From positions 124,001 to 188,000 of the forward strand of contig JAUHVL010000002.1 in assembly GCA_030425045.1 (NCBI GenBank): a DNA stretch of 64,000 nt, written 5' to 3'. Shown piece by piece: positions 1 to 8,717 of the stretch. A program made the translations under genes and the position numbers. Every line of letters starts with the position of its first letter. The first letter of the stretch is position 1. The DNA comes from a bacterium. Its GTDB lineage: Bacteria; Bdellovibrionota; Bacteriovoracia; Bacteriovoracales; Bacteriovoracaceae. The notes beneath the pieces are model-generated. The model worked only from the letters and a program-made list of their open reading frames with translations. It did not search any database and had not been told where the DNA came from.

Positions 1-922
1 CTTCAGAAACATCAAGCCCTCGAGCACCAACATCGGTCGATACTAAAACTTCAGCTTTCTTATTTTTAAATTGCGCCATCGCATGATCTCTTTGTCTTTG
101 ATTGAGATCACCGTGAAGAGCGACAACTCTTTTACCAATGTCTTGTAATTTCTCTGAGAGGTTTTTCGTTTCATCTCTTGTTTCACAAAAGACAATGCCA
201 TAAAAGTCATCTTCCGTTAAAAGAATTGCTTTTAATGCTTTTAAAAAATCTCTTCTTTCTAGACGACAATAACTTTGAAGTACATTATCACTCGATAAGG
301 TTTTCTTTTTAACTCTAACCATTTCTGGCGAATCTAGCTTTTCTTCCATCAACCTCACAATGGGAGGTGGCATGGTCGCAGAAAACATCCATGTTTTAAC
401 ATCGTCAGCAAGCTGATCCATTAAAACCTCAACGTCTTCTATAAATCCCATCTTCAACATTTCATCTGCTTCATCAATGATAAAAAAGCGAGCATTTTGT
501 ATTTTAAGATTTCCTCTTTTTAATAAATCAATTGCTCTTCCTGGAGTGGCGATCACAATCGAAGCCTCTTTAAGCGCCTTAATTTGTTTTCCGTAATCAA
601 CACCACCAAAAACAGTGGCTGTCTTGTAATCTGTATATTTAGAAAACTTCATAAGCTCATCATTAATTTGATTCGCAAGCTCTCGAGTTGGACTTAAAAT
701 CAAGGCCTGAATGCCTCTAAAAGTTGGATCTAATTTTTCTAAAAGAGGTAAACAAAAAGCTGCTGTTTTTCCCGTTCCCGTTTGGGCCTGCCCAACAAAA
801 TCAGTTTCATTAGCAAGCAAGACAGGGATTGCCTTTTCTTGTATCTCAGTTGGACTCTCGTAACCTAAATCAGAAATGGCCCTAACTAGCTGATTTGATA
901 GGTGATTAAAACTAAACGTCAT
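1..922 (-). CDS. DEAD-box ATP-dependent RNA helicase (3' end cut by window edge)
   Basis: An open frame runs from an ATG at 922 on the minus strand to the window edge, so the C-terminus is missing. The translation carries the DEAD-box helicase motifs in order: the Q-motif region (GYESPTEIQ), Walker A AQTGTGKT, PTRELA, TPGR, DEAD, SAT and, near the cut, STDVGARGLD. The family unwinds RNA duplexes in ribosome assembly and mRNA decay, especially in the cold. Both RecA-like domains are largely present. It could be any of the DeaD/CsdA/RhlE/SrmB-type helicases, since the tail that separates them lies outside the window. Confidence 0.95.
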   Translation of the reverse strand, partial: MTFSFNHLSNQLVRAISDLGYESPTEIQEKAIPVLLANETDFVGQAQTGTGKTAAFCLPLLEKLDPTFRGIQALILSPTRELANQINDELMKFSKYTDYKTATVFGGVDYGKQIKALKEASIVIATPGRAIDLLKRGNLKIQNARFFIIDEADEMLKMGFIEDVEVLMDQLADDVKTWMFSATMPPPIVRLMEEKLDSPEMVRVKKKTLSSDNVLQSYCRLERRDFLKALKAILLTEDDFYGIVFCETRDETKNLSEKLQDIGKRVVALHGDLNQRQRDHAMAQFKNKKAEVLVSTDVGARGLDVSE

Positions 923-1084
923 TTTCTTTTCCTTATGCTAGATCGCAACCTATCCCACTAAAGACGGGGTTACAAGTAAGTACTTGAAACCCTGTCTTTA
1001 TTACAAAATCTCTTATTCAATAAAAACCTCTTAGTTCTCTGTCTAAGGTAAATAATTCGTTAAAGGAAAAAGCTCGCCTAATGC

Positions 1085-1090
1085 TATAAT
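1085..1090 (+). promoter_or_regulatory. Candidate -10 box directly before a GTG start
   Basis: A perfect TATAAT lies seven bases before the GTG start at 1097, and there is no Shine-Dalgarno sequence between them. A -35 box is not obvious upstream. If the box is used, transcription would begin at or within a few bases of the start codon, giving a leaderless mRNA. The sequence match is direct; its use is inference. Confidence 0.35.
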
Positions 1091-1096
1091 AAGCCT

Positions 1097-2539
1097 GTGA
1101 GAAGCCTATTTCTGCTCATATTAGTCATTTCAAATGTCTTTGCTTTAGAACAGTCTAAAGTTAAAGATCAGTACGAGCTTTTAACCTTAAGCGAGCGTAA
1201 AGAATTTCATCTTCTGCTCATGAAAAACCTCATAAAGAGAGACTTGATTACGAAGTATCAATTTAAGTTTCCCCTGCAAGATGCTCCTCAAAAAAAGATG
1301 AGCTTTTACCTTCATGAATTTTCCGATCTTTTTTTCTCTTTGGCCTATGCCGATCAGACCAATACCTGTAACTTTGGGGGATGGGTCTCCCTGCTAGATG
1401 AGACTGAGCAATGCCTGCCCCCTTGGTCTAATGCTGTTAAAAGAAATGAGCATATTGCCCGTTATGGAGCCACCTATTCTGGTGATTATAGCTGTGGAGG
1501 AGCGGATCTTTTTCGTTGTAATCCCTTACTTTTTGGACCTGGCCCGGAAGATCGTGACGGTAATGGCTTTTGTGCCAGAGCAAATGATCGTGACCCAAGA
1601 GATAGCACAAACGCCTGTATGCAACTCTACTTAGCAGACTCTAATTATATGGATCAACATCTTCTTGGCCTTGCTAATGATCCAGAGCGATTATCTCAAT
1701 ACCTCAATATTGTGGTAGATACCATGAAGTTTTGTGATGAAAACGATGATGCTTTTCCTTATTGTCCGGGACTAAAAAATATTCTTGAAGATCACGCTGC
1801 TCAAGCAGTTATGTGTGCCAATAGAGAGAATCTTGTTGCCACTCTTCCCCAAGTGATTTTACCAGCAGATCTCTCTCAACTTGATCGCATTGTAGAAGGT
1901 TTAGGTGTAGAGGCCAATGCCTATATTGAACAATTGAGACAACAGCGCCAAGCTGCGATTGCCAATAACCAAGTTGTTTACGAAGAGGCCATTACCGCTT
2001 ATCAACAAGATGAAAGAACTGGAGCTGTGATGGATCGATTAAGAGCAAACTCGGATAATTGTATCGGTGATGCCTGCACTGGTTCAAAGAGTCCATACTC
2101 ATCTGAGGGTAAATGCGCTCGCTATGTGAAATATGCTTTTTTCCCACCCAATAACTCAACTTCTTATGGACGTTGGGAAGATTATCCTTGGGGACAAGAT
2201 GCTGTTCAATCTGGAAGGTGGTTGAGACAACATGGTTTTGTAAACTTGATGAATGACCCCTCGATGGCTGGCCTCACTCCAGAAAACGCTCCCGTCGGGG
2301 CCATAATTGTTTATGAAGATGTCACTGTAGGAGCTGCTCGCTATACAGTTGATGGAGTCACAAGAGGCGGTCCAGGTCACGTCGAGATGAAGTTAAGTGA
2401 GAATGAATACGTCAGTGACTTTATAAATGACTCTCCCACAACGATTGGTGGAGATAGAGTTCCTATCGGTATTTATATTCATGTCCCCGATGAGTTTACA
2501 GGGAGATTACAATCGATTCCGGAGGTTGCCGGTGAATAA
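1097..2539 (+). CDS. Secreted protein with CHAP/NlpC-like Cys-His C-terminal region
   Basis: This 480-aa protein starts at GTG 1097, which begins a clean signal peptide (hydrophobic to about residue 16, ending NVFA). The next in-frame ATG would lose that signal. The middle is cysteine-rich, with a DRDGNGFCARANDRDPRD stretch that resembles a calcium-binding acidic loop. The C-terminal ~150 residues hold a Cys in GKCARYVKYAFF and a later GPGHVEMK, the order and spacing seen in CHAP/NlpC-P60 cysteine peptidases that cut peptidoglycan. The peptidase call is tentative because overall similarity is weak by eye. It overlaps the next gene by 8 bases, so the two are probably co-translated. Confidence 0.6.
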   Translation: MRSLFLLILVISNVFALEQSKVKDQYELLTLSERKEFHLLLMKNLIKRDLITKYQFKFPLQDAPQKKMSFYLHEFSDLFFSLAYADQTNTCNFGGWVSLLDETEQCLPPWSNAVKRNEHIARYGATYSGDYSCGGADLFRCNPLLFGPGPEDRDGNGFCARANDRDPRDSTNACMQLYLADSNYMDQHLLGLANDPERLSQYLNIVVDTMKFCDENDDAFPYCPGLKNILEDHAAQAVMCANRENLVATLPQVILPADLSQLDRIVEGLGVEANAYIEQLRQQRQAAIANNQVVYEEAITAYQQDERTGAVMDRLRANSDNCIGDACTGSKSPYSSEGKCARYVKYAFFPPNNSTSYGRWEDYPWGQDAVQSGRWLRQHGFVNLMNDPSMAGLTPENAPVGAIIVYEDVTVGAARYTVDGVTRGGPGHVEMKLSENEYVSDFINDSPTTIGGDRVPIGIYIHVPDEFTGRLQSIPEVAGE

Positions 2540-2912
2540 ATTACTACTGCTTCTCTTTTTCTTTTCACACACTCTGCTGGCAACAGAGCTTAGACCAATT
2601 CTCATAGAGGATCTTAAGAAAGTTCATCATCTTGAAAAAAGGCATGATAACCGTGTCTTGAAACTAATGGCCGATAGCTCACGAGAATTAAAAAAAGAAT
2701 GGTCAGAAGAGTTAGTAAAAGAGCTTGCGAGAGTTTATTCAATCGTAGTGAAAAAAAATCCCAATTATTTTATCGTATCAGTCTTTTCACCAATTCTGAA
2801 AGATAAAAGACTTGATCATAGTTTTTCAAAACTTCTTTCGAAAAAAGATTATGAACATTTTTTACTTTCAGTTAAAAAAAGAGAACATGAAATAAAATTT
2901 GGTAATCATTAG
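2532..2912 (+). CDS. Small secreted protein of unknown function
   Basis: I start this 126-aa protein at GTG 2532, because that codon opens a signal peptide (VNKLLLLLFFFSHTLLA) and follows a GGAGG at 2521-2525. Longer in-frame starts upstream would read the preceding gene's coding sequence in another frame. The mature part is lysine-rich and probably helical, with no recognised domain. It overlaps the end of the CHAP-like gene, so the pair forms a two-gene unit. No function can be assigned. Confidence 0.75.
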   Translation: MNKLLLLLFFFSHTLLATELRPILIEDLKKVHHLEKRHDNRVLKLMADSSRELKKEWSEELVKELARVYSIVVKKNPNYFIVSVFSPILKDKRLDHSFSKLLSKKDYEHFLLSVKKREHEIKFGNH

Positions 2913-3241
2913 TAACTGATTGACTTAATTATTTTTAATTCGGTTTTGATTATTGAAGTAATTCTATATACTTTCAAGATCCTAACCAAAACATCCGTGT
3001 TTTGCGATAACCAATATCGGGTCATCCCTGACCCGACCCTTCGGGCAAGTATTGGTCATCTTTAAATTTCTAACATCGCTTAATTACTTATAGATGCTTA
3101 GAACTCGCCCACGCAGTGGGTGCGACCAAGATGGGAGCATTCTAAGTATCAAAAAACATGGATGTTTTTTGAGGGACTATGCTTGAATGACTAAAGTTCA
3201 AATACGAATAAAGATCAATTAAGTCCATAAGTTTTAAATCA
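2913..3241. other. Gene-free gap holding a structured repeat
   Basis: This 329-base gap separates two convergent genes. Most of it (2988-3170) is copy A of the repeat described separately. The flanks are AT-rich and contain no open frame or clear promoter. No classic hairpin-plus-T-tract terminator is visible, so the repeat's own hairpins may end transcription from either side. Confidence 0.6.
2988..3170 (+). repeat. Intergenic element with terminal inverted repeats, copy A
   Basis: The element begins AAAACATCCGTGTTTTGCGA and ends with the near-complement (CAAAAAACATGGATGTTTTT), giving terminal inverted repeats of about 22 bases that are themselves small palindromes. Inside are an outer stem ACCAATA/TATTGGT (about 3010 and 3050), a perfect hairpin GGGTCA-TCCC-TGACCC, a CCC-TTC-GGG hairpin, and CCCAC-GCA-GTGGG near 3113. 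A second copy in opposite orientation lies at 24341-24510 with the same order of blocks. It resembles a MITE-type non-autonomous element or a repeated structured RNA; no coding capacity is seen. Confidence 0.75.
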
Positions 3242-4513
3242 TTAGATCTGATCTAGTGCTTGTTCAACATCTCTTTTTAAATCTGAAGAGTGTTCAATTC
3301 CAACTGACATCCGAATCACTCCAGCGGTAACTCCGTAAGTTTCTAGCTCAGCAGGGTCAACATCAGAGTGAGTCATAGTCATAGGATGCTCTACAAGACT
3401 TTCCGTTCCACCAAGAGAAACGGCCAAACGAAAAACTTTAAAGCTATCAAGAAGCTTAAACGCTTTTTCCTCACCACCATCAATTTCAAAAGCAATAAGG
3501 GACCCAGGTCCAGTACATTGCTTTTCAAAAATCTCTCGTTGTCGACTTCCCTTTTCAAAAAGAGTTGGAAACATCACTCTTTTAACTTTGGGATGTTCTT
3601 GCAAAAGCTCTGCTAATTTTACAGCGTTTTTCGCTTGTCTTCTCATACGAATAGACAATGTTTCAAGAGAACGTAATAACATCCAACCAGTAAATGGGTT
3701 TGCCATGGTACCAAAAATCGTTCGAAAATCTTTGATTGGTTTTATTAATTCTTTTGATCCCGTCACTACTCCAGCGATAAGGTCACTATGACCACCGATA
3801 AATTTTGTCGCAGAATAGATCACCAAATCAGCACCAAATAATGCTGGCCTTTGAAAGACAGGCCCTAAAAAAGTATTATCTACTGCAACCAAGACTTTAT
3901 CTTGTCCACCTTTTTTAGCAATCTCTTTAGAGGCCTTAGAAATCGCTTCGATATCAACCATTTTATTGGAGGGGTTTGCTGGAGTTTCAAGATAGAGCAT
4001 TTTTATTTTATCTTCACCAATTTCTTTTGCTTTATCTAAAATACCAGAGACAAGATTTTCTCCCGCTGCAATCTGAACAACATTAATTTTATATTTTGGG
4101 AGAATATGCTCAAATAGATAATGGGTTCCACCGTAAACAGGAGCACTAGAGATAATCGTATCTCCGGGTTGAGCGTGACAAAAAATCGAAGTCATAATGG
4201 CGGCCATACCAGAAGCGAAGACGGCCCCTTCCTCTGTTTTATCCCAAGCAGCAATTCTCTCTTCGAATATTTGAAGGTTTGGATTATTTATTCGACTGTA
4301 GATAAGCCCTATATCTTCATTTTCTTCTTTTTCTCTCAGTCCATAAGCAAGCTCAAAGAACTTTTTTCCATCCATGGCAGACTTAAATTGAAACGTTGAT
4401 GTTAAAAAGACTGGCGGTTTGACGGCCCCTTCTGAAAAGGCAGCATCATATCCATAACCTAATGCTAATGTTTCAGGATTATACTCTTTTCCATTAAAGT
4501 CTAAGCGATCCAT
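3242..4513 (-). CDS. Cystathionine gamma-lyase / methionine gamma-lyase family PLP enzyme
   Basis: The 423-aa length and motifs fit the Cys/Met metabolism PLP-dependent family. YSRINNPN (72-79) and the SGMAAI loop (101-106) are typical, VDNT (211-214) carries the Asp that contacts the pyridine nitrogen, and SATKFIGGHSD (234-244) contains the PLP-binding Lys237. Members cleave or make C-S bonds in cystathionine, homocysteine or methionine in the cytoplasm. Which reaction is catalysed cannot be told from motifs; O-acetylhomoserine sulfhydrylase is an alternative. The ATG is preceded by AGGAGAG. It stands alone, convergent to the repeat-bearing gap. Confidence 0.88.
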   Translation of the reverse strand: MDRLDFNGKEYNPETLALGYGYDAAFSEGAVKPPVFLTSTFQFKSAMDGKKFFELAYGLREKEENEDIGLIYSRINNPNLQIFEERIAAWDKTEEGAVFASGMAAIMTSIFCHAQPGDTIISSAPVYGGTHYLFEHILPKYKINVVQIAAGENLVSGILDKAKEIGEDKIKMLYLETPANPSNKMVDIEAISKASKEIAKKGGQDKVLVAVDNTFLGPVFQRPALFGADLVIYSATKFIGGHSDLIAGVVTGSKELIKPIKDFRTIFGTMANPFTGWMLLRSLETLSIRMRRQAKNAVKLAELLQEHPKVKRVMFPTLFEKGSRQREIFEKQCTGPGSLIAFEIDGGEEKAFKLLDSFKVFRLAVSLGGTESLVEHPMTMTHSDVDPAELETYGVTAGVIRMSVGIEHSSDLKRDVEQALDQI

Positions 4514-4561
4514 GCTCTCTCCTAAATTATTTTCTCTTAATAATTTAGCATTTGAGCATAC

Positions 4562-5884
4562 TTATTTCAGTAAGTTTTTTAACCCCATAAGACAACTTCT
4601 TAGAGAGAATTGGTTGGTGCCAAGCAGCTGCGAAATTTTTTGTTTCTGAGCATCTGTTACCAGGCTTGAGTGAGCTATTTGAAGTAAAACATGAGAAGAA
4701 TGCTCAAGTCCTTCTAAGCTCTCTTGTGAAAAGAATCTTGCTAACATGTTATCTAGACTTTGCTTTTCTGCGTTAGAGAATTCGAGATAAGAAAACATTC
4801 TCGATAACTCAGCCAATTCTTCAAAAGAAGAAATTCGAGTAAAAATTTTTTCTGCTAAAAATAAAAACTCTTCTTTTGTTAATTTTTTAGCTTTTCTTAA
4901 TAACTCAAGATATTCAGAAAAACTTAAATCAATATCATTCTTTTTAATAAAAATAATTTCTTTTAGTCTCGCTCTGGTTTCGGCCATTCTGAAATAGGGT
5001 AAACCTTTGAGCTGATCAGAAATATTTTCATTTAACTTTAGTCTATCAAGAATTATCTTTTCTTTTTCAGCCAACTCTGCTCTTTCTCTTGCTATCAAAA
5101 GATTCAACTCTGAAAAAAAGTCTTCATATTCTTCTCTCATGCGATCAAACATGGCCATAGGCATAGGGTGTCCATAAAGGTCTTCGTAAATATGCGACGA
5201 TGCTCTTAACTCACTGATGGCAAGTCTTAAATTTATAAAGTGATCACTTATAGGAGACCTCGCTCTAATATGCGAGCTATTCCAATCAATTAACTTCCAC
5301 TGCTTTTCCTCCCTAGAGTAAACCAGCTGATCAAAATGAAAATCTCCAATTTCTTGAAACTCCACTGATGACTTAATAAAGTCCACGAGCCTTTCTTTTG
5401 CTTCTTTTTTTTGTGCGCTGTCGATTGAACTCATGGGATTAAAGAGATCGGATAAAGAAAAATCTATATTTTCAACGGCCGTTAAAACAAATTGGAATTC
5501 TCGCGAGTCAACAATAACGGCCGTTCTCATTTGAGAATTTCGCAAGACTTTATAACCTTCAATATAATCGTTAAGATAATCAATAAGATCAGCTACATTC
5601 TTTTTAAAATGACTTGTTTGTGGAATACGAAGAGCAAAACTAGCTGACTCACCAGGAAGTCGTACTCTTAATACGGCCGTGGTATTTCCTCTCCCAAGTT
5701 CACCTTGATATTCAAAGATATGCTCATCTGAAAAGATTAAGCGATCGCCAACTTCGAAGGGTTTACTCTTAATATATTTCGCTTTTAATTCCACTCTCTC
5801 ATTTAATAAAAAATGATCTTTTGCCAAAGTCAGGTTCGCAAAAGCAAAAAGAGTAAAAATAATGAGAGTATTCAAAAACTTCAT
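4562..5884 (-). CDS. Secreted kinase-like (APH/protein-kinase fold) protein, possibly a pseudokinase
   Basis: I start at ATG 5884 because it opens a signal peptide (MKFLNTLIIFTLFAFANLTLA); a TTG ten codons upstream is less likely. Residues 61-71 (GELGRGNTTAV) look like a glycine-rich nucleotide loop, followed by FALRIP (83-88), where kinases have the VAIK lysine but here Arg is found. GDFHFDQLVY near 180-189 and IDWN (199-202) resemble the catalytic and metal-binding motifs of APH-type kinases. The C-terminal half is helical and unassigned. The kinase call is inference from motif order; the Lys-to-Arg change and export suggest a non-canonical or inactive enzyme. Confidence 0.5.
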   Translation of the reverse strand: MKFLNTLIIFTLFAFANLTLAKDHFLLNERVELKAKYIKSKPFEVGDRLIFSDEHIFEYQGELGRGNTTAVLRVRLPGESASFALRIPQTSHFKKNVADLIDYLNDYIEGYKVLRNSQMRTAVIVDSREFQFVLTAVENIDFSLSDLFNPMSSIDSAQKKEAKERLVDFIKSSVEFQEIGDFHFDQLVYSREEKQWKLIDWNSSHIRARSPISDHFINLRLAISELRASSHIYEDLYGHPMPMAMFDRMREEYEDFFSELNLLIARERAELAEKEKIILDRLKLNENISDQLKGLPYFRMAETRARLKEIIFIKKNDIDLSFSEYLELLRKAKKLTKEEFLFLAEKIFTRISSFEELAELSRMFSYLEFSNAEKQSLDNMLARFFSQESLEGLEHSSHVLLQIAHSSLVTDAQKQKISQLLGTNQFSLRSCLMGLKNLLK

Positions 5885-6028
5885 ACGGAGATTAGTTTTC
5901 AAGAATGATTCCAATATTAGGCAGCTAACCTATTGTTTTTACATAAACCCTTTCGTTACTTTTTAAGCTACTGCTTGCTTCTTATTCATTCTAAAAGGCC
6001 ACTAAGGGCCCATTCTAAAGTTTTTACA

Positions 6029-6058
6029 CGTGGCAAAACAAAATATTGATTTGCCACG
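6029..6058 (+). promoter_or_regulatory. Inverted repeat in the leader of the next gene
   Basis: CGTGGCAAA (6029-6037) and TTTGCCACG (6050-6058) form a perfect 9-bp inverted repeat with a 12-base spacer, 43 bases before the ATG at 6102. It could be a leader hairpin or a protein-binding site. There is no T-tract, so it is unlikely to be a terminator. Confidence 0.4.
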
Positions 6059-6101
6059 GGTTGTGGCATTAAAGTGCTTTCAACGACAACGAGGAGACAA
6101 A

Positions 6102-6575
6102 ATGAAAGCAATTTTAACAATAACGGCATTAGCATTATCGCTAAACACTTTTGCTACCAAAACTTATGTTGGAAAAAATAGCAAATGTATTATGACGTTA
6201 AACGAAGGGATCTCAAAGCAACTTAAATCTTCTGAAGAGTATGCTGACTTTATTGAGAACTCATCAGACGGATTTCAAATCGAAATCACAGAAACTTATG
6301 TTTCGACTTACAAAGCAATGATTGCAAAGAAAGGGGAAGCAAAACCCGTTAAGAAGCCTGAAGTAAAACCTACAGAGAAACCTGTTATGAGTACAACAGG
6401 GAAAAAACCAGTTAAGCCTGGATCAAAGCCTGCGCTTAGAACAAGGATTACTCATATCGGTATGGTAACTTCAGCTGCTGGAGTTGTTGAGTTCAAAGGA
6501 CTCTACGCCATAGCAAAAGGAAAGAAGGGATCTTTCTGTAAGCAGATCAGACTTGAGACAAGATTAGTAAAATAG
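6102..6575 (+). CDS. Small secreted protein with a Lys/Pro-rich linker
   Basis: The 157-aa product starts at ATG 6102, after GAGGAG and with a signal peptide (MKAILTITALALSLNTFA). Upstream in-frame starts would place the signal internally. About residues 80-115 form a linker of repeated KP/EKP units, dividing two short regions of unknown fold. Two cysteines, one in each part (SKCIM and SFCKQ), could form a disulfide. No family is recognised. A strong hairpin terminator follows. Confidence 0.75.
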   Translation: MKAILTITALALSLNTFATKTYVGKNSKCIMTLNEGISKQLKSSEEYADFIENSSDGFQIEITETYVSTYKAMIAKKGEAKPVKKPEVKPTEKPVMSTTGKKPVKPGSKPALRTRITHIGMVTSAAGVVEFKGLYAIAKGKKGSFCKQIRLETRLVK

Positions 6576-6593
6576 TCTGTTCTTCTAAACACT

Positions 6594-6622
6594 AAAAAGG
6601 CACCCTAAAGGTGCCTTTTCTT
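6594..6622. terminator. Bidirectional intrinsic terminator
   Basis: AAAAGGCACC (6595-6604), loop CTAAA, and GGTGCCTTTT (6610-6619) form a perfect 10-bp hairpin with A-run before and T-run after. It can serve the plus gene ending at 6575 and the minus gene ending at 6643. Confidence 0.9.
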
Positions 6623-6642
6623 TATTTATATTATTTACTTTT

Positions 6643-7104
6643 TTATCTACCACCAAAGTCTCCACCACCTCTAAAATCACGTCTCGGCTCATAAGTCAGC
6701 TTGCACTTTAAACCTTTCGATGGAAATTCAACTACTCTAATAAGTTTTTTCGTTTTAGCGTCTGGAATTGCAATATACTTTCTGTGAACTTTTACTGTCT
6801 GGTTACAAAGATACCTTCTCTCTGAAGCATCACTTTCTCTTTGATACGTAAGACGATAAATCTTCACACCATTTTTACCGTTTTTGAGATACCTTAAATT
6901 TTTAAAGTCATAAAAGCTCATATACTCACGATATTTTCTTACTAACTGACCAGAAATTGCCGCCACATCTTCCATACTCATGCTAGGTGATGACCTATCA
7001 TAACTTTGACTTGATCTAGAGCTTGAACCGAAGCCAAAACCAAAAGAAGACTGAAGTGAAAAAATTGATAAAAATATTAGTACGAGCTTAATTGATTGCT
7101 TCAT
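6643..7104 (-). CDS. Small secreted protein of unknown function
   Basis: The 153-aa protein has a signal peptide to about residue 22, then a Gly/Phe/Ser-rich stretch (FGFGFGSSSRSSQS) and a basic C-terminal domain with two cysteines (YLCNQ, LKCKL) ending in an Arg/Gly tail. The ATG follows a GGGGG run. No family is recognised. It shares a terminator with the convergent gene and has its own promoter region of about 170 bases. Confidence 0.7.
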   Translation of the reverse strand: MKQSIKLVLIFLSIFSLQSSFGFGFGSSSRSSQSYDRSSPSMSMEDVAAISGQLVRKYREYMSFYDFKNLRYLKNGKNGVKIYRLTYQRESDASERRYLCNQTVKVHRKYIAIPDAKTKKLIRVVEFPSKGLKCKLTYEPRRDFRGGGDFGGR

Positions 7105-7272
7105 ATATTACCCCCTGAATGAAGAACAAATTCAATGTAGATTTATCTTAAAAGAAGATCGGATAAAGCTAGAGGTGAAAATTCGATATACCCACGAGAA
7201 ACCCTCTCAAGGCATTTTCATAATTTTTTATTGATATTTTTCTGCCTTATGAATGAGGCAAAAGCCGCTAAC

Positions 7273-7488
7273 TTATAGATTTTTAATAAGTGACTCTAGA
7301 CCATTGAGTTTAATCTCATAGAGCTCTTCAAAGAGCTCTCCAAGCTCTCCTTTTGGTCTCGCATTCTCAATCGTCCAGATAACGTAATGTTCAGGCAAAT
7401 CGATCAACCGTCTTCCCGCATACTTACCGTAGGGCATTTTACTTTCTTTTAATTTAAATAGGGTTTCAGGCTTAAATGAGGGTTCCAT
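7273..7488 (-). CDS. DUF3820 family protein
   Basis: The 71-aa product has the family hallmark MPYGKYAGRRLIDLPEHYVIW (starting at residue 18, a longer motif than shown in most alignments) and ends with the conserved GELGELFEELYEIKLNGLE region. DUF3820 members are small cytoplasmic proteins often annotated as putative quorum-sensing-regulated virulence factors; their biochemical role is unknown. The gene is divergent from yebC with about 58 bases between starts, so they may share a promoter region. Confidence 0.85.
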   Translation of the reverse strand: MEPSFKPETLFKLKESKMPYGKYAGRRLIDLPEHYVIWTIENARPKGELGELFEELYEIKLNGLESLIKNL

Positions 7489-7546
7489 ATTTACATTTCA
7501 TAACCTAAATATTTATATAGTAAAAGGACAAATCAACGAGGACATC

Positions 7547-8254
7547 ATGGGAAGAAAATCGGCCAAAATCGCCGCTAAAAAAGGTGCCACCGATAGAGCA
7601 AAGGCACAAATCTATACGAGAGCACTAAAAGACGTTTTTAAGGCATCTAAAAGCGGTGGTCCAGATATTGATACCAATTTTCTCTTAAAAGTGGCCGTAG
7701 AAAGGGCCAAAAAGTTTAACGTTCCCAAAGATAATATTGATCGCGCTATTAAAAAAGGTCAGGGATCAGATGGCGTAGGCTATGAAGATATTTCTTACGA
7801 GGGTTATGGACCAGGTGGCGTTGCCATCTTCGTTGAAGCCTCGACAAATAACGGTACCCGAACTGCTGGAAACGTCAGAAGTTATTTTAAAAAATGCGGT
7901 GGTTCACTCGGAGTCTCAGGTTCTTTAGAATTTATTTTCGAAAGAAAAGCTGTTTTCACCATCCCCGCGGAAGGAATTGATGAAGATGACTTTACTCTCC
8001 ATATGATCGATGCCGGCGCAGAAGATGTTGAACTCGAAGAAGACTTTTATGAAGTCAAAGGTCCCATGGATGTCTTTGGTGCTATTCAAGAAAAACTTCA
8101 AGAAATTAGTATCACTCCTGAAGAAGCAGGCCTAGTTAGAATCCCTCTCACCACAAAAGAAGCTGACGATGAAACCGTCGAGCAAATCGAAAAACTCATT
8201 GCAATGCTCGAAGAAGATGAGGATGTGGTTACGGTTTACGATAATCTTGAATAA
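7547..8254 (+). CDS. yebC: YebC/PmpR family regulator (TACO1-like)
   Basis: The 235-aa length, the MGRKSAKIAAKKGATD start and blocks such as NVPKDNIDRAIKKG, YEGYGPGGVAIFVE and NRTAGNVR-like GTRTAGNVRSYF identify the YebC family. Members act as DNA-binding regulators and, as now understood, as translation factors that relieve ribosome pausing. The ATG follows an ACGAGGAC Shine-Dalgarno region. The stop lies 3 bases from the convergent gene's stop, leaving no room for a terminator. Confidence 0.95.
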   Translation: MGRKSAKIAAKKGATDRAKAQIYTRALKDVFKASKSGGPDIDTNFLLKVAVERAKKFNVPKDNIDRAIKKGQGSDGVGYEDISYEGYGPGGVAIFVEASTNNGTRTAGNVRSYFKKCGGSLGVSGSLEFIFERKAVFTIPAEGIDEDDFTLHMIDAGAEDVELEEDFYEVKGPMDVFGAIQEKLQEISITPEEAGLVRIPLTTKEADDETVEQIEKLIAMLEEDEDVVTVYDNLE

Positions 8255-8257
8255 GTT

Positions 8258-8713
8258 TTAATCTATTAACGAATTTATCAGCTTATCAAGAGACTCTTCA
8301 AGAATTCCTAATTTTTGACAGGTAGAACATTTCTTTTGTTTTTCGAAACTCTTTATTAAATCGACGGTGGCCCCTTCTTCACTTTTAAGACAAGCTATGA
8401 TTTTTTTTGTAAGAAGCATTTCAATAGTTTTTGCTTTTTCTTGATCACCTTCGGCATAAAGTAGAAGCTGAAACTCTAGTTTTTGATAATTGATTTCGTA
8501 AATGTCTGTACGACCATCAGTATGAATCTTATTTTTCACCATCCATGAAGGGAAATAATCTGGAGATTTTAAAAAGCCCTGTTTAATGGCATAACAAAAA
8601 AAATCAACAAACTTCTGTTCAAGTGAAATGAGATATTTTTTTTCTTTAATAACAGGAGTGGGATAAATTAAAAATTGATCTTCACTAACGACGTTTTTAA
8701 ATTCTGTTCTCAA
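8258..8713 (-). CDS. Hypothetical protein with a CxxC motif
   Basis: I take TTG 8713 as the start of this 151-aa protein. It sits 4 bases after the stop of the upstream phosphodiesterase gene, and the next in-frame ATG is near residue 59. The product has no signal peptide or membrane segment. A CSTCQKLG motif near residue 129 could bind metal or be redox active. The close spacing implies translation coupled to the upstream gene. No family is recognised. Confidence 0.65.
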   Translation of the reverse strand: MRTEFKNVVSEDQFLIYPTPVIKEKKYLISLEQKFVDFFCYAIKQGFLKSPDYFPSWMVKNKIHTDGRTDIYEINYQKLEFQLLLYAEGDQEKAKTIEMLLTKKIIACLKSEEGATVDLIKSFEKQKKCSTCQKLGILEESLDKLINSLID

Positions 8714-8717
8714 GTTT

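Noticed and set aside
3100-3170. tRNA-like or small RNA gene in the repeat
   Set aside because: The hairpins do not form a cloverleaf and no CCA end or T-loop sequence is present.
6030-6101. Longer N-terminus for the secreted protein at 6102
   Set aside because: It would bury the signal peptide and read through the leader inverted repeat; ATG 6102 has the Shine-Dalgarno.
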